Assembly (NCBI GenBank): GCA_963699085.1
Contig: CAVOTH010000005.1
Coordinates: 248,001 to 312,000 of the forward strand
Direction of reading: 5' to 3'
Source: Bog-756 sp963699085
Lineage (GTDB): Bacteria; Actinomycetota; Acidimicrobiia; Acidimicrobiales; RAAP-2
Length of the DNA stretch: 64,000 nt
This document shows positions 1-9,323 of the stretch, in pieces. The notes below the pieces were generated by a model. That model was not told the origin of the DNA, did not search any database, and saw only the letters and a list, made by a program, of their open reading frames with translations. How positions within the stretch are numbered: position 1 is the first letter of the stretch; the number at the start of each line of letters is the position of its first letter. Made by a program: the position numbers and the translations under genes.

Positions 1-970
1 AGCGAAGCGACGGTGCCTGGTCGGCCCGAATCGACCGTCCTCGGCAGGACACGCCACTGCCGGTGCCGACGGCCCTCGGTCACGACGGAGAGGTGGCGCC
101 GGGTCGCCAGGTGCGAGCAGCGTGATGCGACACCTGCCCCCAGGGTGACGTCGTCTGGAGCCGGTGACAGGAGAACGGCGCCGGGCACCTGGCCGGAGGT
201 CGCACGGGGCGCCGGGGTCGAGGTCGACCACAGTGGTCGGGGAGCGGGCACGACCGGGTGTCCCGTCGCCTTCGCGGCGATCTCGGCCAGCAGTGCGCTC
301 GACGTACCGGCCGGTGGGACCAGCCGGGACGCAGCGGCCCCAGGGCGGCGAAGCGCCGATGGCCACCACCACGACCAGCGCCAGGATCCGCGGCCATCGT
401 GGGCCGTTCCGAGCGTCCGACCGGTGGCGAGCCGCCAGGCCACCGCGGCGAGCACGGCGACGGCGCAGAGGGCATCAACGGCCAATACGGGTCCGAGGGA
501 GGCGTCCGATCCGGTTCCGAGCCCGTGCAACATGGCGATCGGCCAGCAGAGATACGCCAGCCAGTGGACGAACCGCCACGACCCGTACCCGATGCGGTGG
601 CGGAGTGCGCTGGTCACCAGTACGGCGAGCAGCAGGTCGAGGGCCAACGCGCCCAGCTCCGACCCAGAGGGGACGATACGGGGACCGGAACGGGACGAAG
701 GCGTCGGCCAGGCCGATCGGCACATAGCCATCGCCCACCGTGGTCACGACGTGGACGGCCACGAAGCCGAGGCAGAGCAGCGACAGGTTGCGGTGGACGT
801 TCTGGGAGAGGAACCGGGGCCAGCGTTCTGTGGTCCAGCCCACCGAGGCGACGACCCCCAGGACGATCGTCCCGGTCAGCAGGAGCAGCCCGACGACGCC
901 GGAGGCCCGGGTCAGGTACCAGAGCGCGGTTGCCGTTGGTGGAGGCGAAGAGGGATGGCGACCCCGTCAC
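1..970 (-). pseudogene. ferric reductase-like transmembrane protein, frameshifted and 3'-partial
   Basis: A GTG at 970 overlaps the apbE stop and begins MTGSPSLF. The conserved protein can be followed only by changing frame several times: near 925 to ALWYLTRASGVVGLLLL, near 662 to ELGALALDLLLAVLVTSALR, and near 420, 355 and 300 for the last membrane segment and the tail. Together the pieces give a polytopic haem-binding-type membrane domain with WPRFLSQNVHRNLSLL, WRFVHWLAY and MLHGLGTGSD, as in the ferric reductase-like transmembrane (FRD/MsrQ-like) family. No stop is seen before base 1. Family members move electrons across the membrane through haem; the substrate here is unknown. The order with apbE suggests a membrane flavin/haem redox unit. 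It is either a decayed gene or low-quality sequence near a contig end. Confidence 0.6.
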
Positions 971-1936
971 GGGGTGACCTCGTCGGCTGCGGACGGCCAA
1001 CCGGCGAGCGTGACGACAGAACCATCGTGGCGGACCAGTCGGGAAGGAAGCCCGTTGGCGACCAACCAGTCGAGGGCGGGCTCGCCGATCACCATGGCGG
1101 CGGTCGACGCTGTATTGGCATCGACGCAGGAGCCGGCCGCCACCGACACCGTCCGCCACGGCGACTCCGCCGGGAGCCCGGTCGATGGGTCGATGAGGTG
1201 GTGGACCCGGTCGCCACCCAACGTCCAGTTCCTGCGCCCGATGCCCGAACTCGCCAGTCCGCCGGATGTGACCGATACGGCGACGGCGGCCTCGTCGGCG
1301 CCACTGATGTCGGCCATCCCGACCGTGAATCCGCCGTCGGGTGCACCACTGACCGACAGGTCGCCGCCGAGGGAGACGAGGACACCGCATCCAAAGGCTG
1401 AGGCGACAGCGCTGCGCCGCACGGTCGGCAGCCCACGCCTTCGCCGTGGCGCCAAGATCGATAAGCACCCCGGACGGTGCGGCGACGGTGCGCGCCTGGC
1501 AGTCGAGCGTGACGGCCTGCCAGCCGGGGAGGGGCTGTGGCTCGGGCAGACTCCCATCCACGCCGGGCGCGACCATCGGGAAGTCCCGGTCGTATCCGAG
1601 CCTGACCAGAGCGGCACCAACGGTGATGTCCACGGCACCGTCGGTAAGGGCGCCGGCGCGCAGACCGATCCCGATGGCTTCGGCCAGCAACGCCGAGACC
1701 GGAACCGGACGACCGTCGGCGCCGGCGATCGCACGGTGCAAGATGCAGAGCTCCGAGTCCGGGCGGAACCGACTGGCCACGGCCTCCACCACATCGAGCT
1801 CACGATGCAGCAGATCGACCGCGCCGACCAGTGCCGACGGCTCGGTGACGATGAGGTCGACGCCGGTGGACCATCGGGTGGCGCGGTAGAGCGCCGGCCC
1901 CGGTGGCCGGGAGAGGTGTGTTGCCGGTGCGCTCAA
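967..1936 (-). CDS. apbE: FAD:protein FMN transferase (ApbE family), one frameshift
   Basis: ApbE attaches FMN from FAD to a threonine of exported flavoproteins, outside the membrane or in the periplasm. The first part reads from ATG 1936 through ASRFRPDSELCILHRA and DLGATAKAWAADRAA. Near 1400 the frame changes by one base to LVSLGGDLSVSG, then HHLIDPSTGLPAE and DANTASTAAMVIG, the conserved metal- and FAD-binding C-terminal motifs. Removing one base gives 322 residues, the normal family length. The start overlaps the stop of the upstream small membrane protein by 4 bp, and the stop overlaps the GTG of the ferric-reductase-like gene, so the three look like one transcript. No FMN-binding (RnfG/NqrC-like) target protein is visible here. 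The indel may be a sequencing error rather than a mutation. Confidence 0.8.
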
Positions 1937-2373
1937 CTGGAACCGCTGATTACCGGTGCGGTCCGCTGTGTGGGCTGGGGCGCTGCCGATGGAGCGGTGA
2001 GGCCGCCGGATGCAGCTCCCGAAGATGTCCCGGTCGCAGCAGGGCCCGGACCGGATCCGGTGGTCGAGCCCGCCTCACCCGGGGCTGCGGTCGCCGTCGG
2101 ACTCCCGGCGGCAGGAGTCGGGGACACGCCGGCCGACGGTGCGGAGCCGGTGGAGGCGACGGGTGGGGACGAATGCCCGGGTCGGGCCTGGCTGAAGTAG
2201 ACGGCCAGGCCGGCTACGGCGGCGACCGAGGCGACGGCGGTTGTCCTGGTGAACGAACGAGCCCGGACGAAGGCGGCATCCCGCTGCCGACGGGCGGCGC
2301 GGAGCGGATCTGGCTGTGGCCTTCCATCGGGGATGTCAGGCGGCCACCTTCGGGGAACGGACTGATTGACCAT
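1933..2373 (-). CDS. small single-pass membrane protein with Ala/Pro/Ser/Thr-rich tail
   Basis: A 146-residue protein. A cationic N-terminus (RAARRQRDAAFVRARSF) is followed by one membrane segment (VASVAAVAGLAVYF, about residues 48-63) and a low-complexity tail rich in Ala, Pro, Ser, Thr and Gly ending TAPVISGSS. No enzymatic motif is seen. It overlaps apbE by 4 bp and lies first in the apbE/ferric-reductase set. Similar Pro/Thr-rich anchored proteins occur beside ferric-reductase-like genes in actinobacteria; a role as partner or ApbE substrate is only inference. ATG 2373 was chosen because the region upstream has no domain and the start follows closely on the kinase gene end. Confidence 0.6.
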   Translation of the reverse strand: MVNQSVPRRWPPDIPDGRPQPDPLRAARRQRDAAFVRARSFTRTTAVASVAAVAGLAVYFSQARPGHSSPPVASTGSAPSAGVSPTPAAGSPTATAAPGEAGSTTGSGPGPAATGTSSGAASGGLTAPSAAPQPTQRTAPVISGSS

Positions 2374-2469
2374 GACGGAAATGGTAGGGAGGGCACCCTG
2401 ACGCGGGCATGACGCGAACGTAAGAACTTGCGAAGAAGAGGTGTCCGCGGGCAGCACCCGGGGCGTGGC

Positions 2470-3786
2470 TCAGATCCCTTCGACCGGTGCCGCACGAGCA
2501 GTGGTATCCATGGGATTGGCGTCGCCGAAGTGGATCGCACCGGGATCATCTGAGCCGTGATCGGTGGCCTCCCGCCACGAAACCGCCATGTGGGCGCCTC
2601 CGAGCCGTGACCGGCCGATCGACCATGTGCCATTGCTCGAACGGACCACCGCATCGGCGATCGCCAGACCGAGCCCGGTGCCCCCCGGTCGGTCGTCTGC
2701 CCGGTGGAACCGATCGAGGATGAGTTCCTTCTGATCGGCAGGGATGCCCGGGCCGGAATCATCGACACTCAGGGTCACCTGGCCGCCGGTGCGGGTAACT
2801 CGGAGCTCCACCGCTCCTCCTTCTCCCGCGTAGCGGCAGGCATTGTCCAAGAGGACCGAGACCAGCCGATCGATAGCTTCAGGGTCGGCCATTATTCGGG
2901 CCATCGGTGCCGGATCTGCTGGCCGGACCAGATCGAACGAGCCGGCGGCAGCTATCGGTTCGAACCTCGTCGAGCACTGCCGCGCGACCTCGTGAACGTC
3001 AACCAGAGAGTCAATTGTGGCCGCGGGGGCATCCGAGTCGTATCTGGCCAACCAAAGGAGGTCGTCGACGATCGATCGGAGGCGCCAGCTCTCCGAGGCG
3101 ACGCGTGTCCAACGTGGCGCGGTAACTGGTCGCGTCGCGGTTCCCGGCTCAATGCCAGATCGACTTCCGCCTGGATGACGCTCAGCGGGGTACGGAGCTC
3201 GTGGGAGGCATCGGCTGTGAACTCGGCCTGTCGGCGCCTGATCTGCTCGATGGGCGCCGAGGCTCGCAGGCCGACGATGAACGACCCCGCGAAGGTCACA
3301 GCAAGGAGCAGGGCGCCGAGGGCCAGCTCGACCACGATGAGGTCACCGTGAATCTGGCCGATCCTGACGATGCTCTCGCCGGCCACCAGCCAGCCGCCGT
3401 CGGACCGGATGGGTGTGAATCGAAACGTGCTCCCACCGGTGGTCAACGTCGCGCTGCCACCCGACCAGTCGTGCGGCGGCAAGGGCGGTGCGCCGATGGT
3501 GAGGTCGGTGACTCCGCCGGCTGGGTCGACCCGCCAGATGAAGGTCGGGGCATCGTCCAGGTCTCCATCTTCGTCGTCCCCGGGAGACACGATCGACCGG
3601 AACCGACGCCCCTTTGGCTGCCTGCTCGAGCTGGACCATGAGCCGGGTGTCGACCTCACGGTCGAGCCGCTGGACGATCACCAGGTTGGCGACGAGGGCG
3701 ATGACGATGGCAACGACAGCGACCACGGCTGTCGCCCCCAGGGCGACCCGTGCCGCGTGCACCCACCGCCTACCTGGACGTCTCAC
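2470..3786 (-). CDS. sensor histidine kinase, two compensating frameshifts
   Basis: Three frames must be joined. From ATG 3786: an N-terminal membrane segment (VALGATAVVAVVAIVIALVANLVIV) and an extracytoplasmic start (LDREVDTRLMVQLEQAAKG). After a shift near 3585: the rest of the sensor domain, a second membrane segment (LALGALLLAVTFAGSFIVGL) and the H-box ASHELRTPLSVIQAEVDLAL. After a second shift near 3120: SIVDDLLWLARYDSD, the N-box LLDNACRY, and the G-boxes DDSGPGIP and GGTGLGLAIADAVV. The two indels cancel, giving about 438 residues. It overlaps the stop of the upstream response regulator by 4 bp, so it is the partner of that regulator. The signal sensed is unknown; the neighbouring redox genes make a redox or metal cue possible. 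Confidence 0.8.
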
Positions 3787-4451
3787 CCTTCGGTGATCCT
3801 GTACCCCATGCCCCGCACCGTCTCGATGCGAGCCGTGGCATCGGCGAGCTTGGATCGGAGTCGGCCCATGTGTACGTCGATGGTGTTCGATCCCACGGCG
3901 CTGGCCTCGTCACTCCACACCTGGGTGGCGATCGACCTGCGGGTGACGACGGCCGGAGCCCGGCGGAGGAGCAACTCGATCAGGCCCGTCTCGATTGCTG
4001 TCAAGGACACGTCACCGCCCCCGATCGTGGTGACTCTCGTCGACGGATCGAAGGAGATGTTGCCGCAGCTGAGTAAGGGGTCCAGCAGTAGTGCGGGCCG
4101 GCGCTGCAGCGCGGTCAATCGGGCCAACAGTTCGCTGAAGGCGAAGGGCTTGACGAGATAGTCGTCGGCACCCTGGAGAAGTCCCTCGACCCGATCTTCG
4201 GTGGCGTCCCGGGCGGTCAACATGAGAACCGGTGTCCGGTCGCCCCGACGTCGCATCGAGCTGATCGCCTCGAGTCCGCTCATGTTCGGCATCCTCCAGT
4301 CGAATACCGCCACGTCGTAGTCGAACGACCGGAGGTAAGACAGCGCGGTCGTGCCGTCGGGCACGGCATCCACGACATAGCCATTCTCCTCGAGCCCCCG
4401 CGAGATGACCGAACTCAGCCCTGGGTCGTCTTCGGCTACGAGCACTCTCAC
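3783..4451 (-). CDS. OmpR/PhoB-family response regulator
   Basis: An intact 222-residue regulator. The receiver domain (1-115) has the acidic pair EDD at 7-9, the phosphoacceptor Asp within YDVAVFDWRMPNMSG, and the conserved Lys in DDYLVKPFAF. The C-terminal winged helix has TAIETGLIELLLRR and the recognition/wing segment SNTIDVHMGRLRSKL. The stop overlaps the start of the sensor kinase by 4 bp. The regulator is intact while the kinase and redox genes downstream on the same strand are broken. Likely targets are its own operon or the apbE/ferric-reductase set, by proximity only. Confidence 0.9.
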   Translation of the reverse strand: MRVLVAEDDPGLSSVISRGLEENGYVVDAVPDGTTALSYLRSFDYDVAVFDWRMPNMSGLEAISSMRRRGDRTPVLMLTARDATEDRVEGLLQGADDYLVKPFAFSELLARLTALQRRPALLLDPLLSCGNISFDPSTRVTTIGGGDVSLTAIETGLIELLLRRAPAVVTRRSIATQVWSDEASAVGSNTIDVHMGRLRSKLADATARIETVRGMGYRITEG

Positions 4452-4673
4452 TGTCGGCCATTCTCACTGATTGCGTGGGGGCCCGATAGTCGTGCCACGG
4501 GCCACCCGTTGGAACTCGGCCGAGTACGGCCGATGACTGGCGGAACGCCGGACCCCGTCACTGTGCCCGGGATACCTGACAACAGGATGACGGAAGAGGA
4601 CCGTGTCGCCATTTCGGCCCGCTCGGACTCGATGGCGGCGGTTCGCACGGCGCTGACCAGCCACTACGGCGAG

Positions 4674-4744
4674 AGCGGGTGACGGGAATCGAACCCGCGT
4701 GTCCAGCTTGGGAAGCTGGCGCTCTACCATTGAGCTACACCCGC
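4674..4744 (-). tRNA. tRNA-Gly(CCC)
   Basis: Read on the minus strand, the acceptor 5' arm GCGGGTG (4744-4738) pairs with CACCCGC (4681-4675). The D arm is GTAGCTCAATGGTAGAGC. The anticodon stem CCAGC/GCTGG holds the loop TTCCCAA, so the anticodon is CCC. The T arm is CGCGGGTTCGATTCCCG. The discriminator is T and no CCA is encoded. It ends close to the divergent dcd gene. Confidence 0.95.
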
Positions 4745-4775
4745 GATGAGGAGAACACACTATCGTCTGTCCGGC

Positions 4776-5339
4776 ATGGTTCTCTCCGACCGATCTATCC
4801 GTGAGGCGCTCGCCGCCGGCCACATCGCCATCGACCCACTCGACGAGTCCTGTATCCAGCCCTCGTCGGTCGATCTGCACGTGGACCGCTACTTCCGCCT
4901 GTTTCGTAACCACACCAGCAGGGTCATCGACGTCCGCGAGGATCAGGAGGATCTGACCGAGTTGGTCGACGTGGGCGAGGATCCGCTCATTCTCCATCCC
5001 GGTGAGTTCGTGCTCGGATCCACCACCGAAAAGGTGACCCTTCCCGCTGATCTGGTGGCGCGGTTAGAGGGCAAGTCCTCGCTCGGCCGATTGGGACTCC
5101 TCATCCACTCGACAGCCGGGTTCGTGGACGCCGGGTGGGACGGGCACCTCACGCTCGAACTGTCCAACGTGGCCAATCTGCCCATAACCGTCTATCCGGG
5201 GATGAAGATCGGCCAGATCAGCTTTCTCCAGATGACCACCGCCGCCGACGCCCCGTACGGTTCGGATGGTCTGAAGTCGAAGTACCAGGGCCAATGGGGT
5301 CCGACACCGAGTCGTTACGCGGACAACTTCCGCGCCTGA
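4776..5339 (+). CDS. dcd: dCTP deaminase, probably bifunctional dCTP deaminase/dUTPase
   Basis: Converts dCTP to dUTP, and in the actinobacterial form on to dUMP, supplying thymidylate synthesis. Conserved blocks are MVLSDRSIREAL at the start, QPSSVDLHVDRYFRLF, the nucleotide-binding loop EGKSSLGRLGLLIHSTAGFV, and the catalytic segment HLTLELSNVANLPI with its Glu, then PYGSDGLKSKYQGQWGPTPS. ATG 4776 gives 187 residues, matching the family; an earlier in-frame ATG at 4746 would begin almost inside the tRNA and adds nothing conserved. The sequence is close to the Mycobacterium type, which has both activities. Confidence 0.95.
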   Translation: MVLSDRSIREALAAGHIAIDPLDESCIQPSSVDLHVDRYFRLFRNHTSRVIDVREDQEDLTELVDVGEDPLILHPGEFVLGSTTEKVTLPADLVARLEGKSSLGRLGLLIHSTAGFVDAGWDGHLTLELSNVANLPITVYPGMKIGQISFLQMTTAADAPYGSDGLKSKYQGQWGPTPSRYADNFRA

Positions 5340-5379
5340 CCGGCTGATTGTCCCCCCGATCCTGACCCCGGCTAGCTTA

Positions 5380-5395
5380 GTTACCCGTCAGTAAC
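5380..5395. promoter_or_regulatory. inverted repeat GTTAC-N6-GTAAC upstream of the Fe-S oxidoreductase
   Basis: The half sites GTTAC and GTAAC flank CCGTCA, ending 18 bp before the GTG at 5414 and just before its AGGAGG ribosome site (5400-5405). This position would block transcription or translation initiation. The shape fits a TetR-type operator of the sort found before lipid-oxidation genes in actinobacteria; that assignment is inference. Confidence 0.45.
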
Positions 5396-5413
5396 CTCCA
5401 GGAGGAAATTGCA

Positions 5414-7525
5414 GTGGTCATCAGACTGGTTCTCGGACTCGGCATCACCGTGGTGATGTTCGCCATCGCGGGCCGTCGTTTCTACTGGCTGGGCAGCCTG
5501 ATCACCTCCGGCCAACCAGCGGTGCCCAGTCGGGCGAAGGACATCCCGGCCCGGATCAAGGCGGAGATCGTCGAGGTGGCCGGACAGAAGAAGCTGCTCC
5601 AGTGGACGGTTCCGGGCATGGCCCACTTCTTCACCATGTGGGGCTTCACCATCCTCATCCTCACCATCATCGAAGCCTACGGCGCCCTGTTCGCCCGGAG
5701 CTTCGCCCTCCCCCTGATCGGCAACACCGCCGTCATCGGGTTCCTGGAGGACTTCTTCGCCGTCGCCGTCGTGGTGTCGCTACTGGTGTTCATCGGCATC
5801 CGGGTGAAGCACTCGCCGAAGCGCGAGAACCGCAGGTCCCGGTTCTTCGGCTCCCACACCGGGGCGGCGTGGATGGTGCTCCTGGCCATCTTCGGAGTGA
5901 TCGCCTCGCTGCTGCTCTACCGGGCCGCCCAGGTGAACACCGGCTTCTTCCCCTATGGCCAGTGGGCCTTCGCCTCCCACACGCTGGCGCGTGCTCTGGC
6001 TCCGCTCGGCACCCACGCCAACAGCATCATCGAGACCACCGCCCTCCTGCTCAACATCACCATCATCACCGGATTCCTGGTGTTCGTCTCCTACTCGAAG
6101 CATCTGCACATCTTCCTGGCCCCGATCAACGTGGCCACGTCCCGACGCCCTCGGGCCCTCGGTGCTCTCGCCTCCACGCCTGACATGTCGATGGAGGACG
6201 TCGGCGACGAGGACGAAGTGGTGTTCGGCGCCGGCCGCATCGAGGACTTCTCGTGGAAGCAGCTCCTCGACATGGCCACGTGCACCGAGTGCGGGCGATG
6301 CCAGTCGCAGTGCCCGGCGTGGAACACCGGCAAACCGCTCTCGCCGAAGCTCCTCATCATGGACCTCCGCGACAACATGTTCGCCAACGCCGACCGGATG
6401 CTCCAGAAGAACCGCGCTGCCGGCGTCGAGCTGGAGAACCTGGTGGGTACCGTCATCGACCCCGACGTGCTGTGGTCCTGTACGACGTGTGGCGCCTGTG
6501 TCGAGCAGTGCCCGGTGGACATCGAGCACATCGACACCATTATCGACATGCGTCGCTACCAGGTGCTGATGGAGTCCGAGTTCCCGACCGAGGCCGGCCT
6601 CATGCTCCGCAACATCGAGAACCAGGGCGATCCCTGGGGACTGGGCGGCTCCAAGCGGACCGACTGGATCCAGTCCCTCGACTTCGAGGTCCCGGTCATC
6701 ACCGGAACGATCCCCGACGACATCGAGTACCTCTACTGGGTGGGATGTGCCGGTTCCCTCGACGAGCGGGCCCGCAAAGGCGCCCAGGCCACCGCTCGGA
6801 TGCTCCACCGGGCCGGAGTGTCCTTCGGGATCCTCGGCCCCAAGGAGTCCTGCACAGGGGACCCGGCCCGCCGTCTGGGCAACGAGTACCTCTACCAGGA
6901 ACAGGCCGCCAAGAACATCGAGACCCTCACCGATGCAGGCATCAAGAAGGTCATCGCCACCTGTCCGCACTGCTTCAACTCACTGGCCAACGAGTACCCG
7001 GCATTGGGCGGGAACTTCGAGGTCATCCACCACAGCCAACTCCTCGACCACCTGGTCCAGGCGGGCCGGCTCACCCCGGGCGGTGGCTACGCCGGATCGG
7101 TCACCTACCACGACCCCTGCTACCTGGGCCGCCACAACCGGGTGTTCGACGAGCCCCGCTCGGTCATCGACGCGATCCCCGGTGCCAACCAGATTGAGAT
7201 GAAGCGGTGCCGCGAGCGTGGCTTCTGCTGCGGGGCCGGCGGGGCGCGGATGTGGCTCGAGGAGAACATCGGCACCCGGGTGAACATGGATCGGACGGCC
7301 GAGGCGATCGGTACCGGAGCCGACGTGGTCTCGACGGCCTGTCCCTACTGCATGATCATGTTGGACGACGCCGTGCGGGCCAACGCCAAAGAGGATGATG
7401 TGCGGGTCCTGGACCTGTCCCAGCTGCTGGAGGAATCGATGGGCGAGCCGGTCACCGTGGGGGCCGCCACTTCATCCGCGCAGGCGCCTGAGGCGCCGGG
7501 CGAGGAGCATCCGGTCGAGGAGTGA
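5414..7525 (+). CDS. membrane-anchored 4Fe-4S/CCG-domain oxidoreductase (EMO/HdrDE-like)
   Basis: A 703-residue fusion. The N-terminal third has about five to six membrane helices of NarI/HdrE type (for example LVLGLGITVVMFAIAG and TMWGFTILILTIIEAYG). Two 4Fe-4S motifs follow: CTECGRCQSQCP near residue 290 and CTTCGACVEQCP near 356. Two CCG (HdrD-type) domains come next, with WVGCAGS near 445 and HDPCYLGR near 565 plus GFCCGAGG near 602. The architecture matches mycobacterial Rv0338c and the electron-transfer-flavoprotein:menaquinone oxidoreductases, which pass electrons from fatty acid oxidation into the quinone pool. No etfAB genes are in the window. The GTG start at 5414 has a perfect AGGAGG eight bases upstream. 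Confidence 0.85.
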   Translation: MVIRLVLGLGITVVMFAIAGRRFYWLGSLITSGQPAVPSRAKDIPARIKAEIVEVAGQKKLLQWTVPGMAHFFTMWGFTILILTIIEAYGALFARSFALPLIGNTAVIGFLEDFFAVAVVVSLLVFIGIRVKHSPKRENRRSRFFGSHTGAAWMVLLAIFGVIASLLLYRAAQVNTGFFPYGQWAFASHTLARALAPLGTHANSIIETTALLLNITIITGFLVFVSYSKHLHIFLAPINVATSRRPRALGALASTPDMSMEDVGDEDEVVFGAGRIEDFSWKQLLDMATCTECGRCQSQCPAWNTGKPLSPKLLIMDLRDNMFANADRMLQKNRAAGVELENLVGTVIDPDVLWSCTTCGACVEQCPVDIEHIDTIIDMRRYQVLMESEFPTEAGLMLRNIENQGDPWGLGGSKRTDWIQSLDFEVPVITGTIPDDIEYLYWVGCAGSLDERARKGAQATARMLHRAGVSFGILGPKESCTGDPARRLGNEYLYQEQAAKNIETLTDAGIKKVIATCPHCFNSLANEYPALGGNFEVIHHSQLLDHLVQAGRLTPGGGYAGSVTYHDPCYLGRHNRVFDEPRSVIDAIPGANQIEMKRCRERGFCCGAGGARMWLEENIGTRVNMDRTAEAIGTGADVVSTACPYCMIMLDDAVRANAKEDDVRVLDLSQLLEESMGEPVTVGAATSSAQAPEAPGEEHPVEE

Positions 7526-7562
7526 GCCGGCGGATTTGCTATGGCCGTCCCCTACGGGAGGG

Positions 7563-7985
7563 TCAGCCGAATGCCTTGGCGTCGGCCTCGCGCAGCCGGG
7601 TTGCGATCGCACTGAGCATCTTTCGGGCGATGGTGGGCACCGACTCCAGGAGACCGTTGAACTGACGCTGTGACATGACCAGCACGTCCATTTCTGTTTC
7701 CGAGATGACCGAGGCCGAGCGCGGCCGGCGATCCAACAAGGCCAGCTCGCCGAAGTGGCTGCCCTCGCCCAGGGTCGCCACCTTTCTGCCGTTTCGGGTC
7801 ACAGCGGCCCGCCCCTCGACGATGATGAAGAACTCCTGACCGATGCGACCTTCCTCCACGAGGAGCTTGCCGGCCGGCACACGGACCTCGTCCAACGACG
7901 ATCGGATCTTGCGGAGCTCGGCCCCCGAACAGCCCGAGAAGAGCCAGATGGATTTGAGGTCGATGTCCTTGGGTCCCTTAGCCAT
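7563..7985 (-). CDS. stand-alone cyclic nucleotide-binding domain protein
   Basis: A 140-residue protein consisting of one Crp-type cNMP-binding beta-roll. It has LLVEEGRIGQEFFIIVEGRAAV, the phosphate-binding cassette GEGSHFGELALLDRRPRSASV with the Gly-Glu and Arg that contact the cyclic phosphate, and a C-terminal helix (VPTIARKMLSAIATRLREAD). There is no HTH or kinase domain, so it probably acts as a regulatory subunit or small sensor. It converges with the oxidoreductase gene upstream and diverges from the small membrane protein gene at 8132. The class III cyclase at 45 kb could supply a ligand, but that link is speculative. Confidence 0.9.
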   Translation of the reverse strand: MAKGPKDIDLKSIWLFSGCSGAELRKIRSSLDEVRVPAGKLLVEEGRIGQEFFIIVEGRAAVTRNGRKVATLGEGSHFGELALLDRRPRSASVISETEMDVLVMSQRQFNGLLESVPTIARKMLSAIATRLREADAKAFG

Positions 7986-8131
7986 GGCGTAAGAGTAACG
8001 GGGTTGGCTCGATCGGTGTCGGACGAAACGTGCTTCTGGTGGGCGTCGATCCCACTGGTACCATCAGGCGCTTCACCGGGCGGCACCGCCGCTCGCCCGG
8101 CGACTCAGCGAGCCGAGGAACGGGTACGAGA

Positions 8132-8677
8132 GTGAGCGCGTCGGAAGAGACCGCAGGACTGAATGCGGCGACGTCTGACGACCAGCGGGTCGGCACCCTG
8201 CGGGGTGCGGGCGTCCAGGTCGACGCCGCCCGAGCTGCCAGGGTGGCCATCGTTCTGGGGCTGGTGGTCATCGTGGTTGTGGCCGTCGTGCTTCTGCTGG
8301 CCGGCTATCGGAAGAACGCGCAGATCACCGAGCTCCGCACGCATGGAGTCCCGGTGGAGCTGACGGTCACCCACTGCCTGGGTCTGATGGGTGGGAGCGG
8401 TTCCAATGTCGCCGGTTATGCCTGCAGCGGCACCTACTCCTATGGCGGGCGGACCTACGCCGAGGACGTTCCCGACGATGTGCTCCATCTCCCGGGAACC
8501 AAGGTGCACGGAGTGATCGTCGCCAGTGACCCGGCGCTCTTCTCCACCCCGGAGACCGTGGCGAACGAGCACGCATCGACCTCGGTCTACATCGCGCCGA
8601 TCGTCCTCCTGCTGGTGGCCGCTGGGGTTTCGGCATGGTGGATCGTCCGAATCCGGCGGCGGCATCGGCCCACCTGA
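8132..8677 (+). CDS. two-helix membrane protein, DUF3592-like
   Basis: A predicted 181-residue protein. One strong membrane helix (VAIVLGLVVIVVVAVVLLLAGY) is followed by an outside domain (VPVELTVTHCLGLMGG, GYACSGTYSYGGRTYAEDV, PGTKVHGVIVASDPALFS) and a second helix near the C-terminus (VYIAPIVLLLVAAGVSAWWIV) with a basic end RIRRRHRPT. This order resembles DUF3592 membrane proteins of unknown role. Two cysteines in the outside domain could pair. GTG 8132 with GAGGAAC upstream was taken as start; a longer ATG form from 8030 is possible but adds no conserved sequence. Confidence 0.65.
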   Translation: MSASEETAGLNAATSDDQRVGTLRGAGVQVDAARAARVAIVLGLVVIVVVAVVLLLAGYRKNAQITELRTHGVPVELTVTHCLGLMGGSGSNVAGYACSGTYSYGGRTYAEDVPDDVLHLPGTKVHGVIVASDPALFSTPETVANEHASTSVYIAPIVLLLVAAGVSAWWIVRIRRRHRPT

Positions 8678-8726
8678 CCGGGCGGCTCACGTGGTGGGCC
8701 TCCGCCGGGCCGCGCTACCGTGGCGC

Positions 8727-9323
8727 ATGGCCGCCGACCCGGACAAGCCCACACTCTCGGAGCGATTCACCCGGGCCGTCATCAAGGCGGACTCCACCCA
8801 GCCCAAGGTCGATGACGGCCCGAAGACCGTCGACGAGATCGAGGCGTCCATCGCCCGGGCCAATGACAAGGAACGCCTGATCGGGTTGATCGGGGCGCCC
8901 ATCGCCGGGGCCATCGGCCTGGTGGTGATGCAGAGCCTGGTGGCGTCGAACGCCAAGTCGTACTCGTCGGTCTCCCTAACCCTCACCCTCACGCTGCTCG
9001 GACTGGCCGCCGTCATGCTGGCCGCCGCCTGGTTCCGAAAGCGCCTCTATATGGGCCTGGCCATGGCGCTCTACGGGTTGTCGATCTTCAATCTGCATTT
9101 TTGGGGCTTCGGTGTCCCGTACTTGCTGTTCGGTTCCTGGTATCTGGTCCGGGCCTACCGGCTCCAGCAGAGCTTGAAGTTGGCCAAGGAGGATGGCTCC
9201 TCGGGGCGGTCCGGGACGGTGCAACGGCAGGCGCAGCCCAGCAAGCGCTTCACCCCTCCGGTGGCTCCGCCGGTGAAGCCGGCGAAGCTGCCGAAGGCAC
9301 CGAAGACCGACTCCGGCACCTGA
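8727..9323 (+). CDS. conserved actinobacterial membrane protein of unknown function
   Basis: A 198-residue protein: a charged cytoplasmic N-terminus (ADPDKPTLSERFTRAVIKAD), a helix at IGLIGAPIAGAIGLVVM, a second helix (LTLTLTLLGLAAVMLAAAWF), two further short hydrophobic stretches (MGLAMALYGLSIFNLHFWG, VPYLLFGSWYLVRAY) and a basic Pro/Lys-rich tail ending KLPKAPKTDSGT. No catalytic motif is seen. ATG 8727 was chosen because the protein-like codon pattern begins there. It follows the previous membrane protein gene by 49 bp on the same strand. Confidence 0.65.
   Translation: MAADPDKPTLSERFTRAVIKADSTQPKVDDGPKTVDEIEASIARANDKERLIGLIGAPIAGAIGLVVMQSLVASNAKSYSSVSLTLTLTLLGLAAVMLAAAWFRKRLYMGLAMALYGLSIFNLHFWGFGVPYLLFGSWYLVRAYRLQQSLKLAKEDGSSGRSGTVQRQAQPSKRFTPPVAPPVKPAKLPKAPKTDSGT

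Noticed and set aside
5780..6970. Long open frame on the minus strand opposite the Fe-S oxidoreductase
   Set aside because: It mirrors the GC-rich third codon positions of the real gene and has no domain; similar mirror frames lie opposite amt (9608-11194) and dnaK (12734-14773).
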